Origin: an uncultured Bacilli bacterium
GTDB lineage: Bacteria > Bacillota_I > Bacilli_A > RF39 > UBA660
Direction: 5' to 3'
Assembly (NCBI GenBank): GCA_944332105.1
Contig: CALVJI010000058.1
Span: forward strand, 1 to 7,206
Length of the DNA stretch: 7,206 nucleotides
Position 1 is the first letter of the stretch; the number at the start of each line of letters is the position of its first letter. The notes beneath the pieces are model-generated. The model worked only from the letters and a program-made list of their open reading frames with translations. It was not told the origin of the DNA and did not search any database. Position numbers and translations under genes: made by a program. This document shows, in pieces, positions 1 to 5,727 of this stretch.

Positions 1-419
1 AAATAAATAGTATTTTGTCCAACACCTAAATATCCGCCTGCAATGAAAGCAGCCCCACCTATTATTGCTTTTTTAGGACTAGTCCATGGTCTTTCATAAG
101 ACGCACTAGAAGTTTCACCTTCTAATAAAACATAAGTAGAACAAACATAACCACTTTTACCATTATAATCAGCACTATACCAACCATCATCACAACCAGA
201 GCCTGAAACTTTAGTCGTATTCGTTACACTAACAACGTCACCAATATACAAATAATCATATATAACACCAGCCGTCGATGGTAAAGAACGAAAACGTACT
301 TCATTTCCCGTAATCGTACCTTGTACAGCCGCATTAGCAATCGGAAGAAAAGACATTACAGACATAAAAAGAATACATAAAGACATCGTTACTGCATTGA
401 TTTTTTTTATAATCTCCAT
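1..419 (-). CDS. Secreted SH3b-domain protein, probable glucosaminidase-type autolysin (partial, C-terminus off window)
   Basis: The first 139 codons are visible; the frame is open to the left edge. Residues 1-30 form a signal peptide: a basic start (KK at 5-6), a hydrophobic core and an ANA site ending at A30. Residues about 33-100 read as a bacterial SH3 domain: a GNEVRFRSLPS strand, an IGDVVSV turn and the closing GWYSADYNGKSGYV. SH3b domains bind cell-wall peptide or glycan. C76 and C93 flank the last hairpin and could form a disulfide. From residue 110 a segment beginning RPWTSPKKAIIGGA and continuing to GQNT resembles, from memory, the part of Firmicutes SH3b-glucosaminidases that precedes or forms the catalytic region. 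The catalytic part lies outside the window, so the hydrolase call is an inference. The ATG is supported by AGGAGGA eight bases upstream. The gene is divergent from the LCP ligase gene. An alternative is another SH3b-anchored wall enzyme. Confidence 0.75.
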   Translation of the reverse strand, partial: MEIIKKINAVTMSLCILFMSVMSFLPIANAAVQGTITGNEVRFRSLPSTAGVIYDYLYIGDVVSVTNTTKVSGSGCDDGWYSADYNGKSGYVCSTYVLLEGETSSASYERPWTSPKKAIIGGAAFIAGGYLGVGQNTIY

Positions 420-426
420 TCGTCTA

Positions 427-433
427 TCCTCCT
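427..433 (-). promoter_or_regulatory. Ribosome binding site of the SH3b protein gene
   Basis: On the minus strand the bases read AGGAGGA, near-perfect complementarity to the 16S rRNA 3' end, and lie about 7-8 bases before the ATG at 419. This fixes the start codon. Confidence 0.85.
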
Positions 434-446
434 TTTATTCGACATT

Positions 447-455
447 ATTATACCA
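447..455 (-). promoter_or_regulatory. Extended -10 promoter of the SH3b protein gene
   Basis: The minus strand reads TGGTATAAT, a consensus -10 hexamer (447-452) with the extended TGn element (453-455). No good -35 hexamer lies at 16-18 bases upstream; the nearest is TTATTT. This is typical of extended -10 promoters that do not need one. Transcription would start near 440, giving a leader of about 20 bases that just includes the ribosome binding site. Confidence 0.65.
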
Positions 456-514
456 TGTATCTTTATATGAAATAAAGTTTCTTTTGATTTTCATTGTAAA
501 TAAACTATCAAATA

Positions 515-543
515 TTGAGTATTTAAAAAATTTATTATATAAT
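515..543 (+). promoter_or_regulatory. Sigma-A-type promoter of the LCP ligase gene
   Basis: TTGAGT at 515-520 and TATAAT at 538-543 are separated by exactly 17 bases. The predicted start is near 550, about 26 bases before the chosen ATG at 576. That spacing would leave only about 11 bases before the alternative ATG at 561, which favours the downstream start. Confidence 0.75.
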
Positions 544-562
544 TCTAATTAAGAATATCAAT

Positions 563-571
563 GAAAGGGTG
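563..571 (+). promoter_or_regulatory. Ribosome binding site that decides the LCP start
   Basis: GAAAGGGTG lies so that its GGG ends six bases before the ATG at 576. The in-frame ATG at 561 has no comparable site before it (only AAGAA). The site itself would lie inside the coding region if 561 were used. Confidence 0.7.
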
Positions 572-575
572 TATT

Positions 576-2531
576 ATGAAAAACTTTATATCAAAACTAA
601 AAAAAGCAAACCGAATTATGGAATTTTTTTACTTTATAACCATTCTTGCTTATTGGATTAGCTATGGCTTTTTTTGCCGAAGCATTTTATCATTAGCCGG
701 CATTGAAGATGTTCTTCGCATTGGTTTATTAATCATCATGGCTATCTATGGTCTAATTTACACAATATTTGGCTGTAAAAAATTGTTTAAAAACAAAAAA
801 ATCAGCTTTATTTTTATGACCATTTTAACTATCTTATTTGCCGTATTATTCAGTGTTGGTAGTTATTACATTGATTGGCTATATCAAAAGGTTGAAAATC
901 TCACTGTCAGTGATACAAGCACTTATACTACTGTACTCCTTGCTTTAACAGATACGGACTTCCAAGATAGTAGCACAGTCGGAATGATTACAGACGAAAA
1001 AGATAAAACAGGTTATATTTTACCAAAGGAATTAATGAGCAATGAAAATATGAATAATGATATTCTTTACTATAATGATTATAAATCTCTATTAGATGCT
1101 TTATATAATCATGAAGTGGATGGTATATTCCTAACAAAAGACTTTGCGGTTATGTTCGCCAATGAAGACTACTATCCAAACATTGTCAGTGAAACAAAAA
1201 TAATTAAAGAATACTCTAAAGAAATGAAAAATGATGAAAGTGAATTATTAGTTTCTACTAAAAGCTTAACAGAACCATTTACCGTTCTTGTCTTAGGTGT
1301 CGATTCCGAAGCAACGACTGGCCTAGATGCCAATGCTGCCTTTAACGGCGATACAATTATGTTGGTAACCTTCAATCCTAAAACCCTTTCAGCTACGATG
1401 TTTAGTATTCCAAGAGATTTATACGTTCCAATCATCAATGCCTATGGTAGAAACATTGGTTACAACAAAATCAACTCATCAGCTGCTTATGGAACTGCTA
1501 GTACAATTAATACTGTTGAAAATCTAACAGATATTGAAATCGATTACTTCGTTAAAGTAAATTTCCAAGGTGCTATTGACTTAGTAAACGCCTTAGGTGG
1601 TATTGACGTAGATGTCGAAGCCCCAGATTATGATTATTATATTAGTCGTTTTGGCGAAGGCGTTCTTTGCGAAAGTGGTGCCGATCGAACTTATACCAAC
1701 ATGGTATGTATGAATACAGGTATGCAACATTTAAATGGTGAGCAAGCCCTTGCTTATGCTCGTAGTCGTCATGCTTATTTAGAAAGCGACATTGCCCGCA
1801 ACCGTCATCAACAACAAATTATCGAAGCGATCGCTAAAAAAATTGTGCAAACTTCTAGTTTAAGTGATTTTACAAATATATTAAATACAATCAGTAATAA
1901 CATTGCAACCAATATGAGTACTTCACAAATATTATCTTTTTATGAATCTTTAAAAGGTATGTTAGTAAATGCCTTAAATGGCGACAACTTTATTGAAATA
2001 GAAAAAATGCAACTTACATATTTTACTTTTAATAATATCTATGGATTATCTTGTCTCGGCTATTATCAAGGAAGCCTTAATGCCATTACAGAAGCTATGA
2101 AAGAAAATCTAGGTATCAAAAAAACAGAAACAATTACTTCAATTTCCTATGATTATTCTGTTGATTATGAACAAGAAAGCAATATTATTGGTAAAGGTAT
2201 CTACTCTGGCGGCAAAGTTCCAGACAGTTCGATTACAAATCCGGTCACTAACAAACCATCTTCAAATACAAATCAAAATAATGATGATGACGATGACAAA
2301 GAAAGCCATAGTAACAATAATAATTCAAACAACAATTCAAATAATAACAATGATTCAAATACGAATAATGACAATGATTCTTCCTCAAATGAAGGCGAAG
2401 ATCAAAACGATAATGATGATGGAAATGATGATGAAAACAAAGATGAACCCCCTGAAAAACCAACCACACCAAGTGAACCAACCGAAACACCAGAAGATGA
2501 CGAATCAACATCTGATGAAATCCAAGAATAA
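576..2531 (+). CDS. LytR-CpsA-Psr (LCP) family ligase with N-terminal binding-protein-like domain and Asn/Asp-rich tail
   Basis: LCP enzymes transfer undecaprenyl-pyrophosphate-linked glycopolymers such as teichoic acids or capsule onto peptidoglycan at the outer face of the membrane. Numbering from the chosen start gives 651 residues; the in-frame ATG at 561 would add five. Three hydrophobic segments lie at about 17-36, 48-66 and 76-98. Residues about 115-222 look like a small substrate-binding-protein-like lobe, a known add-on in Firmicutes LCP proteins. The LCP domain starts near F235 with FTVLVLGVDSE. It contains NGDTIMLV (D259), SIPRDLYVP (R280, D281), LNGEQALAYARSRH (R396, R398) and SDIARNRHQQQ (R408, R410), matching the acidic and arginine residues that bind the pyrophosphate and Mg2+. 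C365 and C378 are a possible disulfide pair. Residues 564-624 are Asn/Asp/Ser-rich, followed by a Pro/Thr/Glu end with no sorting signal. Transcribed alone. Polymer substrate unknown; older annotations wrongly call this family transcriptional regulators. Confidence 0.9.
   Translation: MKNFISKLKKANRIMEFFYFITILAYWISYGFFCRSILSLAGIEDVLRIGLLIIMAIYGLIYTIFGCKKLFKNKKISFIFMTILTILFAVLFSVGSYYIDWLYQKVENLTVSDTSTYTTVLLALTDTDFQDSSTVGMITDEKDKTGYILPKELMSNENMNNDILYYNDYKSLLDALYNHEVDGIFLTKDFAVMFANEDYYPNIVSETKIIKEYSKEMKNDESELLVSTKSLTEPFTVLVLGVDSEATTGLDANAAFNGDTIMLVTFNPKTLSATMFSIPRDLYVPIINAYGRNIGYNKINSSAAYGTASTINTVENLTDIEIDYFVKVNFQGAIDLVNALGGIDVDVEAPDYDYYISRFGEGVLCESGADRTYTNMVCMNTGMQHLNGEQALAYARSRHAYLESDIARNRHQQQIIEAIAKKIVQTSSLSDFTNILNTISNNIATNMSTSQILSFYESLKGMLVNALNGDNFIEIEKMQLTYFTFNNIYGLSCLGYYQGSLNAITEAMKENLGIKKTETITSISYDYSVDYEQESNIIGKGIYSGGKVPDSSITNPVTNKPSSNTNQNNDDDDDKESHSNNNNSNNNSNNNNDSNTNNDNDSSSNEGEDQNDNDDGNDDENKDEPPEKPTTPSEPTETPEDDESTSDEIQE
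2265..2447 (+). repeat. Low-complexity GAT/AAT-rich tract inside the LCP gene
   Basis: Runs of GAT/GAC and AAT/AAC codons encode stretches of Asp and Asn with scattered Ser and Glu (residues 564-624 of the LCP protein). The near-trinucleotide repeats at DNA level are prone to slippage, so tail length may vary between strains. The tract also generates long spurious open frames in the other phases, which are not genes. Confidence 0.85.
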
Positions 2532-2562
2532 AAAATGCTTCATTTCACTTTCAGAAATGAAG
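2530..2562 (-). terminator. Intrinsic terminator for trmB
   Basis: A perfect 9-bp stem (CTTCATTTC at 2538-2546, GAAATGAAG at 2554-2562) with a 7-base loop is followed on the minus strand by CA and six T (2535-2530). There is no T-run on the plus-strand side, so it acts for the leftward trmB transcript. Its T-tract overlaps the LCP stop codon. The stem is AT-rich, so strength is uncertain. Confidence 0.6.
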
Positions 2563-2605
2563 TCAGATTGTTGACAAAGTCGAAAGAAATTTATTAACAG
2601 TCTAG

Positions 2606-2632
2606 AAGAATGATCAATGTCATTCTTTTTTT
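2606..2632 (+). terminator. Intrinsic terminator for the LCP ligase gene
   Basis: A perfect 8-bp stem (AAGAATGA at 2606-2613, TCATTCTT at 2620-2627) with a 6-base loop runs into seven T (2626-2632) on the plus strand. The right arm and T-tract overlap the last codons and stop of the convergent trmB gene. Confidence 0.75.
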
Positions 2633-3252
2633 ATAGCTTCCACATAACAAATCTTATATCCTAACGAATGAAACTTTTCTTCATACTCAGTTAAAACATT
2701 TATAATATTATCATTAGCTAAATCTAAACTTACTCTTTCTAAAACATATCCATGTTTACTTAATTCTTCTAAACTATAAGCAAATAAAGCTATATTGTCT
2801 GTCTTTTGAATAATATGCTTTTCATCTTTAAAAATATTATCATATAGACTTAAAAATAAAGGTGAAGTAAGACGGCGTTTTGCATGTCGGCTCTTAGGCC
2901 ATGGATCAGAAAAATTCAAATAGATTACTGAAATTTCATGAGCAAACACTTCCCTAATTTCTTTCGCATCCATGCATATAAAAAGCAAATTATTCAAATT
3001 CTTTTCACTCGCTTTTTCCGTTGCTCTTAACAAAACACTAGAATATTTTTCAATCCCAATAAAATTGATATCTGGATATTTCTCGGCCATGGTAAGCAAA
3101 AATTGTCCCTTACCCATTCCTATTTCAATGTGAATAGGATGATCATTTTTAAAAACATTAGCCCATTTTCCCTTATTCTCTATAGGATTTTCCACAATAT
3201 ATTTACTTTCCAACATTTTTTCCCAAGAATTTTTCACATTTCTTAACCGCAT
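2620..3252 (-). CDS. trmB: tRNA (guanine-N7-)-methyltransferase TrmB
   Basis: TrmB uses S-adenosylmethionine to make m7G46 in the variable loop of tRNAs in the cytoplasm. The 210-residue protein has the usual length and motif order. MRLRN opens it, as in the family, and GKW lies at 28-30. The SAM-binding motif EIGMGKG is at 43-49, with acidic E68 at the end of the next strand. The signature LNFSDPWPKSRHAKRRL is at 112-128, KTDN at 150-153 and TEYEEKF at 188-194; the last three carry the tRNA-binding and catalytic residues. A GTG nine bases upstream (3261) could add three residues. The ATG is preferred because AGAAAGTAGTGAT, an imperfect match to the full anti-Shine-Dalgarno complement, is correctly spaced for it, and because family members begin MR.R. 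It is single in its transcript, convergent with the LCP gene and divergent from the Met-rich protein gene. Confidence 0.95.
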   Translation of the reverse strand: MRLRNVKNSWEKMLESKYIVENPIENKGKWANVFKNDHPIHIEIGMGKGQFLLTMAEKYPDINFIGIEKYSSVLLRATEKASEKNLNNLLFICMDAKEIREVFAHEISVIYLNFSDPWPKSRHAKRRLTSPLFLSLYDNIFKDEKHIIQKTDNIALFAYSLEELSKHGYVLERVSLDLANDNIINVLTEYEEKFHSLGYKICYVEAIKKE

Positions 3253-3256
3253 AATA

Positions 3257-3269
3257 ATCACTACTTTCT
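3257..3269 (-). promoter_or_regulatory. Ribosome binding site of trmB
   Basis: The minus strand reads AGAAAGTAGTGAT, which matches the extended anti-Shine-Dalgarno complement AGAAAGGAGGTGAT apart from one substitution and one missing base. The alternative GTG start lies inside this site, which argues for the ATG at 3252. Confidence 0.55.
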
Positions 3270-3286
3270 ACTTTACATCATATACT
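3258..3286 (+). promoter_or_regulatory. Possible promoter of the Met-rich protein gene
   Basis: TATACT at 3281-3286 matches the -10 consensus at five of six positions. The hexamer 17 bases upstream (TCACTA, 3258-3263) is poor. Transcription would start near 3293, right at the ribosome binding site. The -10 overlaps that of the opposing trmB promoter, so the two cannot be occupied by RNA polymerase at once. Confidence 0.4.
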
Positions 3287-3306
3287 AATTTAGAGGAGGA
3301 ACTCAA
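3277..3306 (-). promoter_or_regulatory. Promoter of trmB
   Basis: On the minus strand TTGAGT (3301-3306) and TATGAT (3277-3282) are separated by 18 bases. The -35 hexamer is identical to that of the LCP promoter. Its -35 overlaps the start of the divergent gene, and the predicted start is near 3270. Confidence 0.5.
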
Positions 3307-3307
3307 A

Positions 3308-3658
3308 ATGAAAAAAGAACGAAATTCATTTTTTGAAAGTTCAAGTTTTAACATGAGCGCGATGGGTCCTAATATCAATATGCCAAATCCTATGGCAATG
3401 GCTGGAAATATGCCCGCCTTTAATGCTGCAAGTAGTAATTTCTATGCCGCGGGGAATATGCCAATGCCAAATACTTTACCAGCCTATCCTAATCAAAATG
3501 ACTTAACTAACCTCACCCCTCTAAGTGAATTAGAAAGTCGCATGGCCAAATTAGAACGAAATATTAATCGTATCGAAGCTCGCTTAAATAAATTGGAAGG
3601 AAGTACCTACTACACCAAGGAAACATACGAAACAGATGGCAATATGTATATGGTTTAA
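3308..3658 (+). CDS. Small Met/Asn/Pro-rich protein with C-terminal coiled coil, function unknown
   Basis: I do not recognise a family. The 116-residue protein has a short basic and Ser/Phe-rich start. Residues 15-64 are low-complexity and dominated by Met, Asn, Pro, Ala and Gly, with recurring NMP and NPM units; there are 12 Met in the whole protein. Residues 72-97 form a clear coiled coil with hydrophobic a/d positions at 72, 75, 79, 82, 86, 89, 93 and 96. The Tyr/Thr-rich end finishes NMYMV. There is no signal peptide or membrane segment. The architecture suggests an oligomerising structural protein with a disordered arm. A spore-coat-like or assembly role is possible but is only an inference from composition and from the nearby cse60. 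Coding is supported by AGAGGAGGA (3292-3300) seven bases before the ATG and by an intrinsic terminator starting at the stop codon. It is transcribed alone. Confidence 0.8.
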   Translation: MKKERNSFFESSSFNMSAMGPNINMPNPMAMAGNMPAFNAASSNFYAAGNMPMPNTLPAYPNQNDLTNLTPLSELESRMAKLERNINRIEARLNKLEGSTYYTKETYETDGNMYMV

Positions 3659-3683
3659 AGAAAGCTTAGTCTTTCTTTTTTTT
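3657..3683 (+). terminator. Intrinsic terminator of the Met-rich protein gene
   Basis: AAAGAAAG (3657-3664) and CTTTCTTT (3671-3678) form a perfect 8-bp stem with a 6-base loop, followed by a T-tract from 3676 to 3683. It begins within the stop codon of the upstream gene and ends within the stop codon of the convergent murJ gene. On the minus strand the hairpin is followed by AAACC, so it should not terminate murJ efficiently. Confidence 0.8.
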
Positions 3684-5331
3684 ATGAAAGTGTAACCTTA
3701 CCAAAAGTAAGTTTCTTAACAATTTTTCGTAAATATGAGTCACCAAAAACATCGCCCAAAATACCCATTTTATAGGCTGTAAATAAATATACAATTGCGC
3801 CTATAATACTAATGATAGCTACATAAATAATACAAGAAGCTTTACTAACAACATTTAACGGAATAATCCATTCCAATAGAAGAACAACTAAAATCATTAA
3901 AACAGTAGGCACCACAATTTTTCCTAACATCTTCCACGTCTCACCATAAGCTAATTTGTGATCTTTCTTTAATACAAATAAAGCCGATAAAATAGTAAAT
4001 AAATAACCAGTAATAGAAGCCACGACTGCACCAATAAAAGGTTCAAGCCCAAGATGATAACAAATAAGCATAAAAGGAACATCCAAAATAGCGTTTAACA
4101 AATAACCACCTAAAGAAGTAATATACACGGTTTTAAATTTATTCAAACTTTGTAAAGTAGAAGATGTTACCATATACGTACTAGAAGCCAAAGCTACAAA
4201 AATATAAAAACTTAATACGGAACTTCCTAAATCCAAATCCCCATAACCATAGAAGATACTCCATATTGGTTTGGATAATAAAGCAATTCCTACTACCATT
4301 GGTATACAAATCACAAAAATAATTTGCAACGCCTTATTTAATCTAGATTCAACCTTTTTCCAATTCTTTAACGTAAAAGCTTCGACAATATTTGGAATCA
4401 AACTAACAGTAAGACCCATCGCAATAGAATTGACGACCATGCTTATTTTAGGAGCCCACGTAGCCACAGAAGAAGTAACAAATTCAGTAGTATGTGCATC
4501 AAAATTCAAAGCCGTCATTGTTCGTGAAATCAATACCATATCTACAAAATGATAAACCGAAACTCCAATATCAATAATAATAAAAGGAATCGCATAAGAA
4601 ATAATTTTTTTAACAATCTCTTTATTAGTAATTTTATCTTTCTTTAAATTTTGATCCAAAGAAAGTTCTTTTTTATGTCCTCGCATCTTATACAAAATAT
4701 ATAAAATTGCAGACAATCCACCAACAAATGCTCCAAAAACAGCAATACCAACAGAAGTAGTTAAAGATAAATGAAAAACATTAAGAGCCAAGAAACTACC
4801 ACCTAAAATAACTAAAATTCGCATGACTTGCTCAATAACTTGACTCATACTAGAAATATTAATAATATTATGACCTTGTAAATATCCTTTAGTAACACTT
4901 AAAAAAGGAATAACCAAAATGGCGAATGATACACACCGAATAACAAAAGCCACATCCGCAATAGTATTTCCACCTTCTAATTCTCCAATAATCAAAGAAG
5001 CAATGCCTTCAGCAAAAACAAATAACAAAATAAACACAGTAATAGAAATAAAATTAATAATTTTTCTTCCCAATTTATAAGCTCTTACTTTTGCATCCAT
5101 TTTTCCTAAAGTATTATATTCTTTAATAATCTTACTAACAGCCGAAGGAATACCAGCTGAAGAAATATCTAAAAACATAACATAAATATTATAAGCGTAT
5201 GCATACAAAGCACTACCTTGTACTCCAACCATTGCATAAAAAGGAATAACATAAAGCATTCCTAAAATTTTAGTAATTACAATCGCCGCAGTTGCAATAA
5301 TTGTCCCTTCTAAAAAACCACTTTTCTTCAT
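3682..5331 (-). CDS. murJ: MurJ/YtgP-type lipid II flippase (MOP superfamily, SpoVB-like)
   Basis: A 549-residue polytopic membrane protein of the polysaccharide-exporter branch of the MOP superfamily, whose members flip lipid-linked wall precursors across the membrane. It follows, from memory, Bacillus subtilis YtgP (MurJ, 544 residues) closely along its length. It starts with GTIIATAAIVITKILGMLYV, then has SSAGIPSAVSKIIKEYN near 57-73 and SVTKGYLQGHNII near 145-157, followed by an SQVIEQVMRI helix. A central charged loop (about residues 217-240, RGHKKELSLDQNLKKDK) separates the two transporter halves. About 14 hydrophobic segments are expected. K21 sits where I recall YtgP having arginine. 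SpoVB, the sporulation paralogue, is the alternative, but resemblance to YtgP is stronger. The ATG follows the cse60 stop codon with no gap, and AAGAGTGAT (5335-5343) inside cse60 serves as ribosome binding site, so translation is probably coupled. Confidence 0.88.
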   Translation of the reverse strand: MKKSGFLEGTIIATAAIVITKILGMLYVIPFYAMVGVQGSALYAYAYNIYVMFLDISSAGIPSAVSKIIKEYNTLGKMDAKVRAYKLGRKIINFISITVFILLFVFAEGIASLIIGELEGGNTIADVAFVIRCVSFAILVIPFLSVTKGYLQGHNIINISSMSQVIEQVMRILVILGGSFLALNVFHLSLTTSVGIAVFGAFVGGLSAILYILYKMRGHKKELSLDQNLKKDKITNKEIVKKIISYAIPFIIIDIGVSVYHFVDMVLISRTMTALNFDAHTTEFVTSSVATWAPKISMVVNSIAMGLTVSLIPNIVEAFTLKNWKKVESRLNKALQIIFVICIPMVVGIALLSKPIWSIFYGYGDLDLGSSVLSFYIFVALASSTYMVTSSTLQSLNKFKTVYITSLGGYLLNAILDVPFMLICYHLGLEPFIGAVVASITGYLFTILSALFVLKKDHKLAYGETWKMLGKIVVPTVLMILVVLLLEWIIPLNVVSKASCIIYVAIISIIGAIVYLFTAYKMGILGDVFGDSYLRKIVKKLTFGKVTLS

Positions 5332-5514
5332 TTAATCACTCTTATCTATATATAGTATCAAAGCCGAAAAGCAATAAATCTGATCTTCGCCTTGAATGCC
5401 AATAGCCACCTGATACTTAATATCTATTATATCATCATTTTTAGTACAAAGAAAAGCATTTATTTTTTGTTCCAAATCTTTTTCAGTATTCTCATCAAAA
5501 CATTTTACTTTCAT
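5332..5514 (-). CDS. cse60: Cse60-family small sporulation-associated protein
   Basis: Sixty residues, the length that gave the family its name. The pattern is that of Cse60 as I recall it: MKVKCFDENTEKDLEQKIN at the start, a DIIDIKYQVAI strand in the middle and an EDQIYCFSALILY strand at the end. It looks like a small soluble alpha-beta protein without signal peptide or membrane segment. In B. subtilis Cse60 is made in the mother cell under sigma-E; its biochemical role is not known, and relatives occur in non-sporulating Bacilli. The ATG is preceded by GAGGTG (5520-5525) at five bases, so initiation should be strong. It is the first gene of a two-gene operon with murJ, with the stop and the murJ ATG directly adjacent. 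I see no clear sigma-E promoter upstream. Confidence 0.8.
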   Translation of the reverse strand: MKVKCFDENTEKDLEQKINAFLCTKNDDIIDIKYQVAIGIQGEDQIYCFSALILYIDKSD

Positions 5515-5540
5515 CTACACACCTCTATCTACTACTATTA

Positions 5541-5569
5541 AATCAAAAATATACTCAAAAAATTGTCAA
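5541..5569 (-). promoter_or_regulatory. Possible promoter of the cse60-murJ operon
   Basis: A consensus TTGACA lies on the minus strand at 5564-5569. The hexamer 17 bases downstream is TTGATT (5541-5546), a poor -10. A TTTAAT at 5537-5542 would need a 21-base spacer. The T-tract of the upstream terminator (5568-5575) overlaps the -35. An operon promoter is needed here because a terminator lies just upstream, but the exact -10 is uncertain. Confidence 0.35.
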
Positions 5570-5599
5570 AAAAAAGGGAAAGGTATATAAAACCTTTCC
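5568..5599 (-). terminator. Intrinsic terminator ending the small transcription unit
   Basis: The minus strand forms an 8-bp stem, GGAAAGGT with ACCTTTCC (arms 5592-5599 and 5577-5584), with a 7-base loop. One C and eight T (5575-5568) follow. It is one of the clearest terminators in the window. It ends a leftward transcript that cannot be that of the right-hand surface protein, which has its own terminator at 5801-5838. Confidence 0.8.
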
Positions 5600-5655
5600 A
5601 AGAAAAAATTGAGAAAATAAAGTAATCTGTTAGACTTAGAAAAAGAACACCTACT

Positions 5656-5688
5656 TTAGTGAAAAAAATACGCATAATTTAAAATCAT
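5656..5688 (-). CDS. Ten-codon open frame with a strong ribosome binding site
   Basis: ATG at 5688 is preceded nine bases upstream by AGAAAGGAG (5698-5706), as good a Shine-Dalgarno site as any in the window. The frame encodes MILNYAYFFH and stops at TAA, which sits in one arm of a predicted stem. The peptide would be hydrophobic and aromatic. The initiation site looks genuine, but the frame is so short that it may be a remnant of a lost gene or a regulatory micro-frame rather than a functional peptide. After the stop the same frame stays open for about 30 codons, which may be chance in T-rich sequence. Confidence 0.35.
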   Translation of the reverse strand: MILNYAYFFH

Positions 5689-5707
5689 AAAAAACTTCTC
5701 CTTTCTA

Positions 5708-5727
5708 AGAAGAATAATTATCCTTCT
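5708..5727 (-). promoter_or_regulatory. Near-perfect 20-bp palindrome abutting a -10 box, possible operator
   Basis: On the minus strand the sequence AGAAGGATAATTATTCTTCT is palindromic at 18 of 20 positions; the remaining pair is G with T. It begins directly after the -10 hexamer and covers the predicted transcription start, the usual place for a repressor operator. At RNA level only its downstream half would be transcribed. Confidence 0.4.

Larger units (their letters stand above)
5568..5721 (-). ncRNA. Candidate small RNA or leader-type transcript of about 150 bases
   Basis: A promoter at 5728-5755 and a terminator at 5568-5599 define a short leftward transcript with nothing but a ten-codon frame inside. 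Besides the terminator hairpin, TAAAGTA (5652-5658, read on the minus strand) can pair with TACTTTA (5618-5624) around a 27-base loop. CTTCT (5708-5712) can pair with AGAAG (5695-5699), placing the Shine-Dalgarno sequence in the loop. It could be a regulatory RNA, a micropeptide messenger, or the relic of a decayed gene. No known RNA family was recognised. Confidence 0.4.

Noticed and set aside
420..560. Riboswitch or structured leader before the LCP or SH3b genes
   Set aside because: The predicted leaders are only about 20-30 bases, and no conserved aptamer pattern is present.
1172..1438. An 88-codon minus-strand frame within the LCP gene
   Set aside because: Antisense to the LCP catalytic domain, without a ribosome binding site.
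2149..2574. A 141-codon plus-strand frame rich in Ile, Met and Lys, and a minus-strand His/Tyr-rich frame over the same stretch
   Set aside because: Both are phase shadows of the repetitive GAT/AAT tract that encodes the LCP tail, and neither has a ribosome binding site.
2620..2622. Use of UGA as tryptophan, as in many mollicutes
   Set aside because: TGA ends trmB at the usual family length and the tryptophan codons read in the real genes are TGG.
4271..4552. A 93-codon plus-strand frame inside murJ
   Set aside because: It is antisense to strongly family-matching coding sequence and has no initiation signals.
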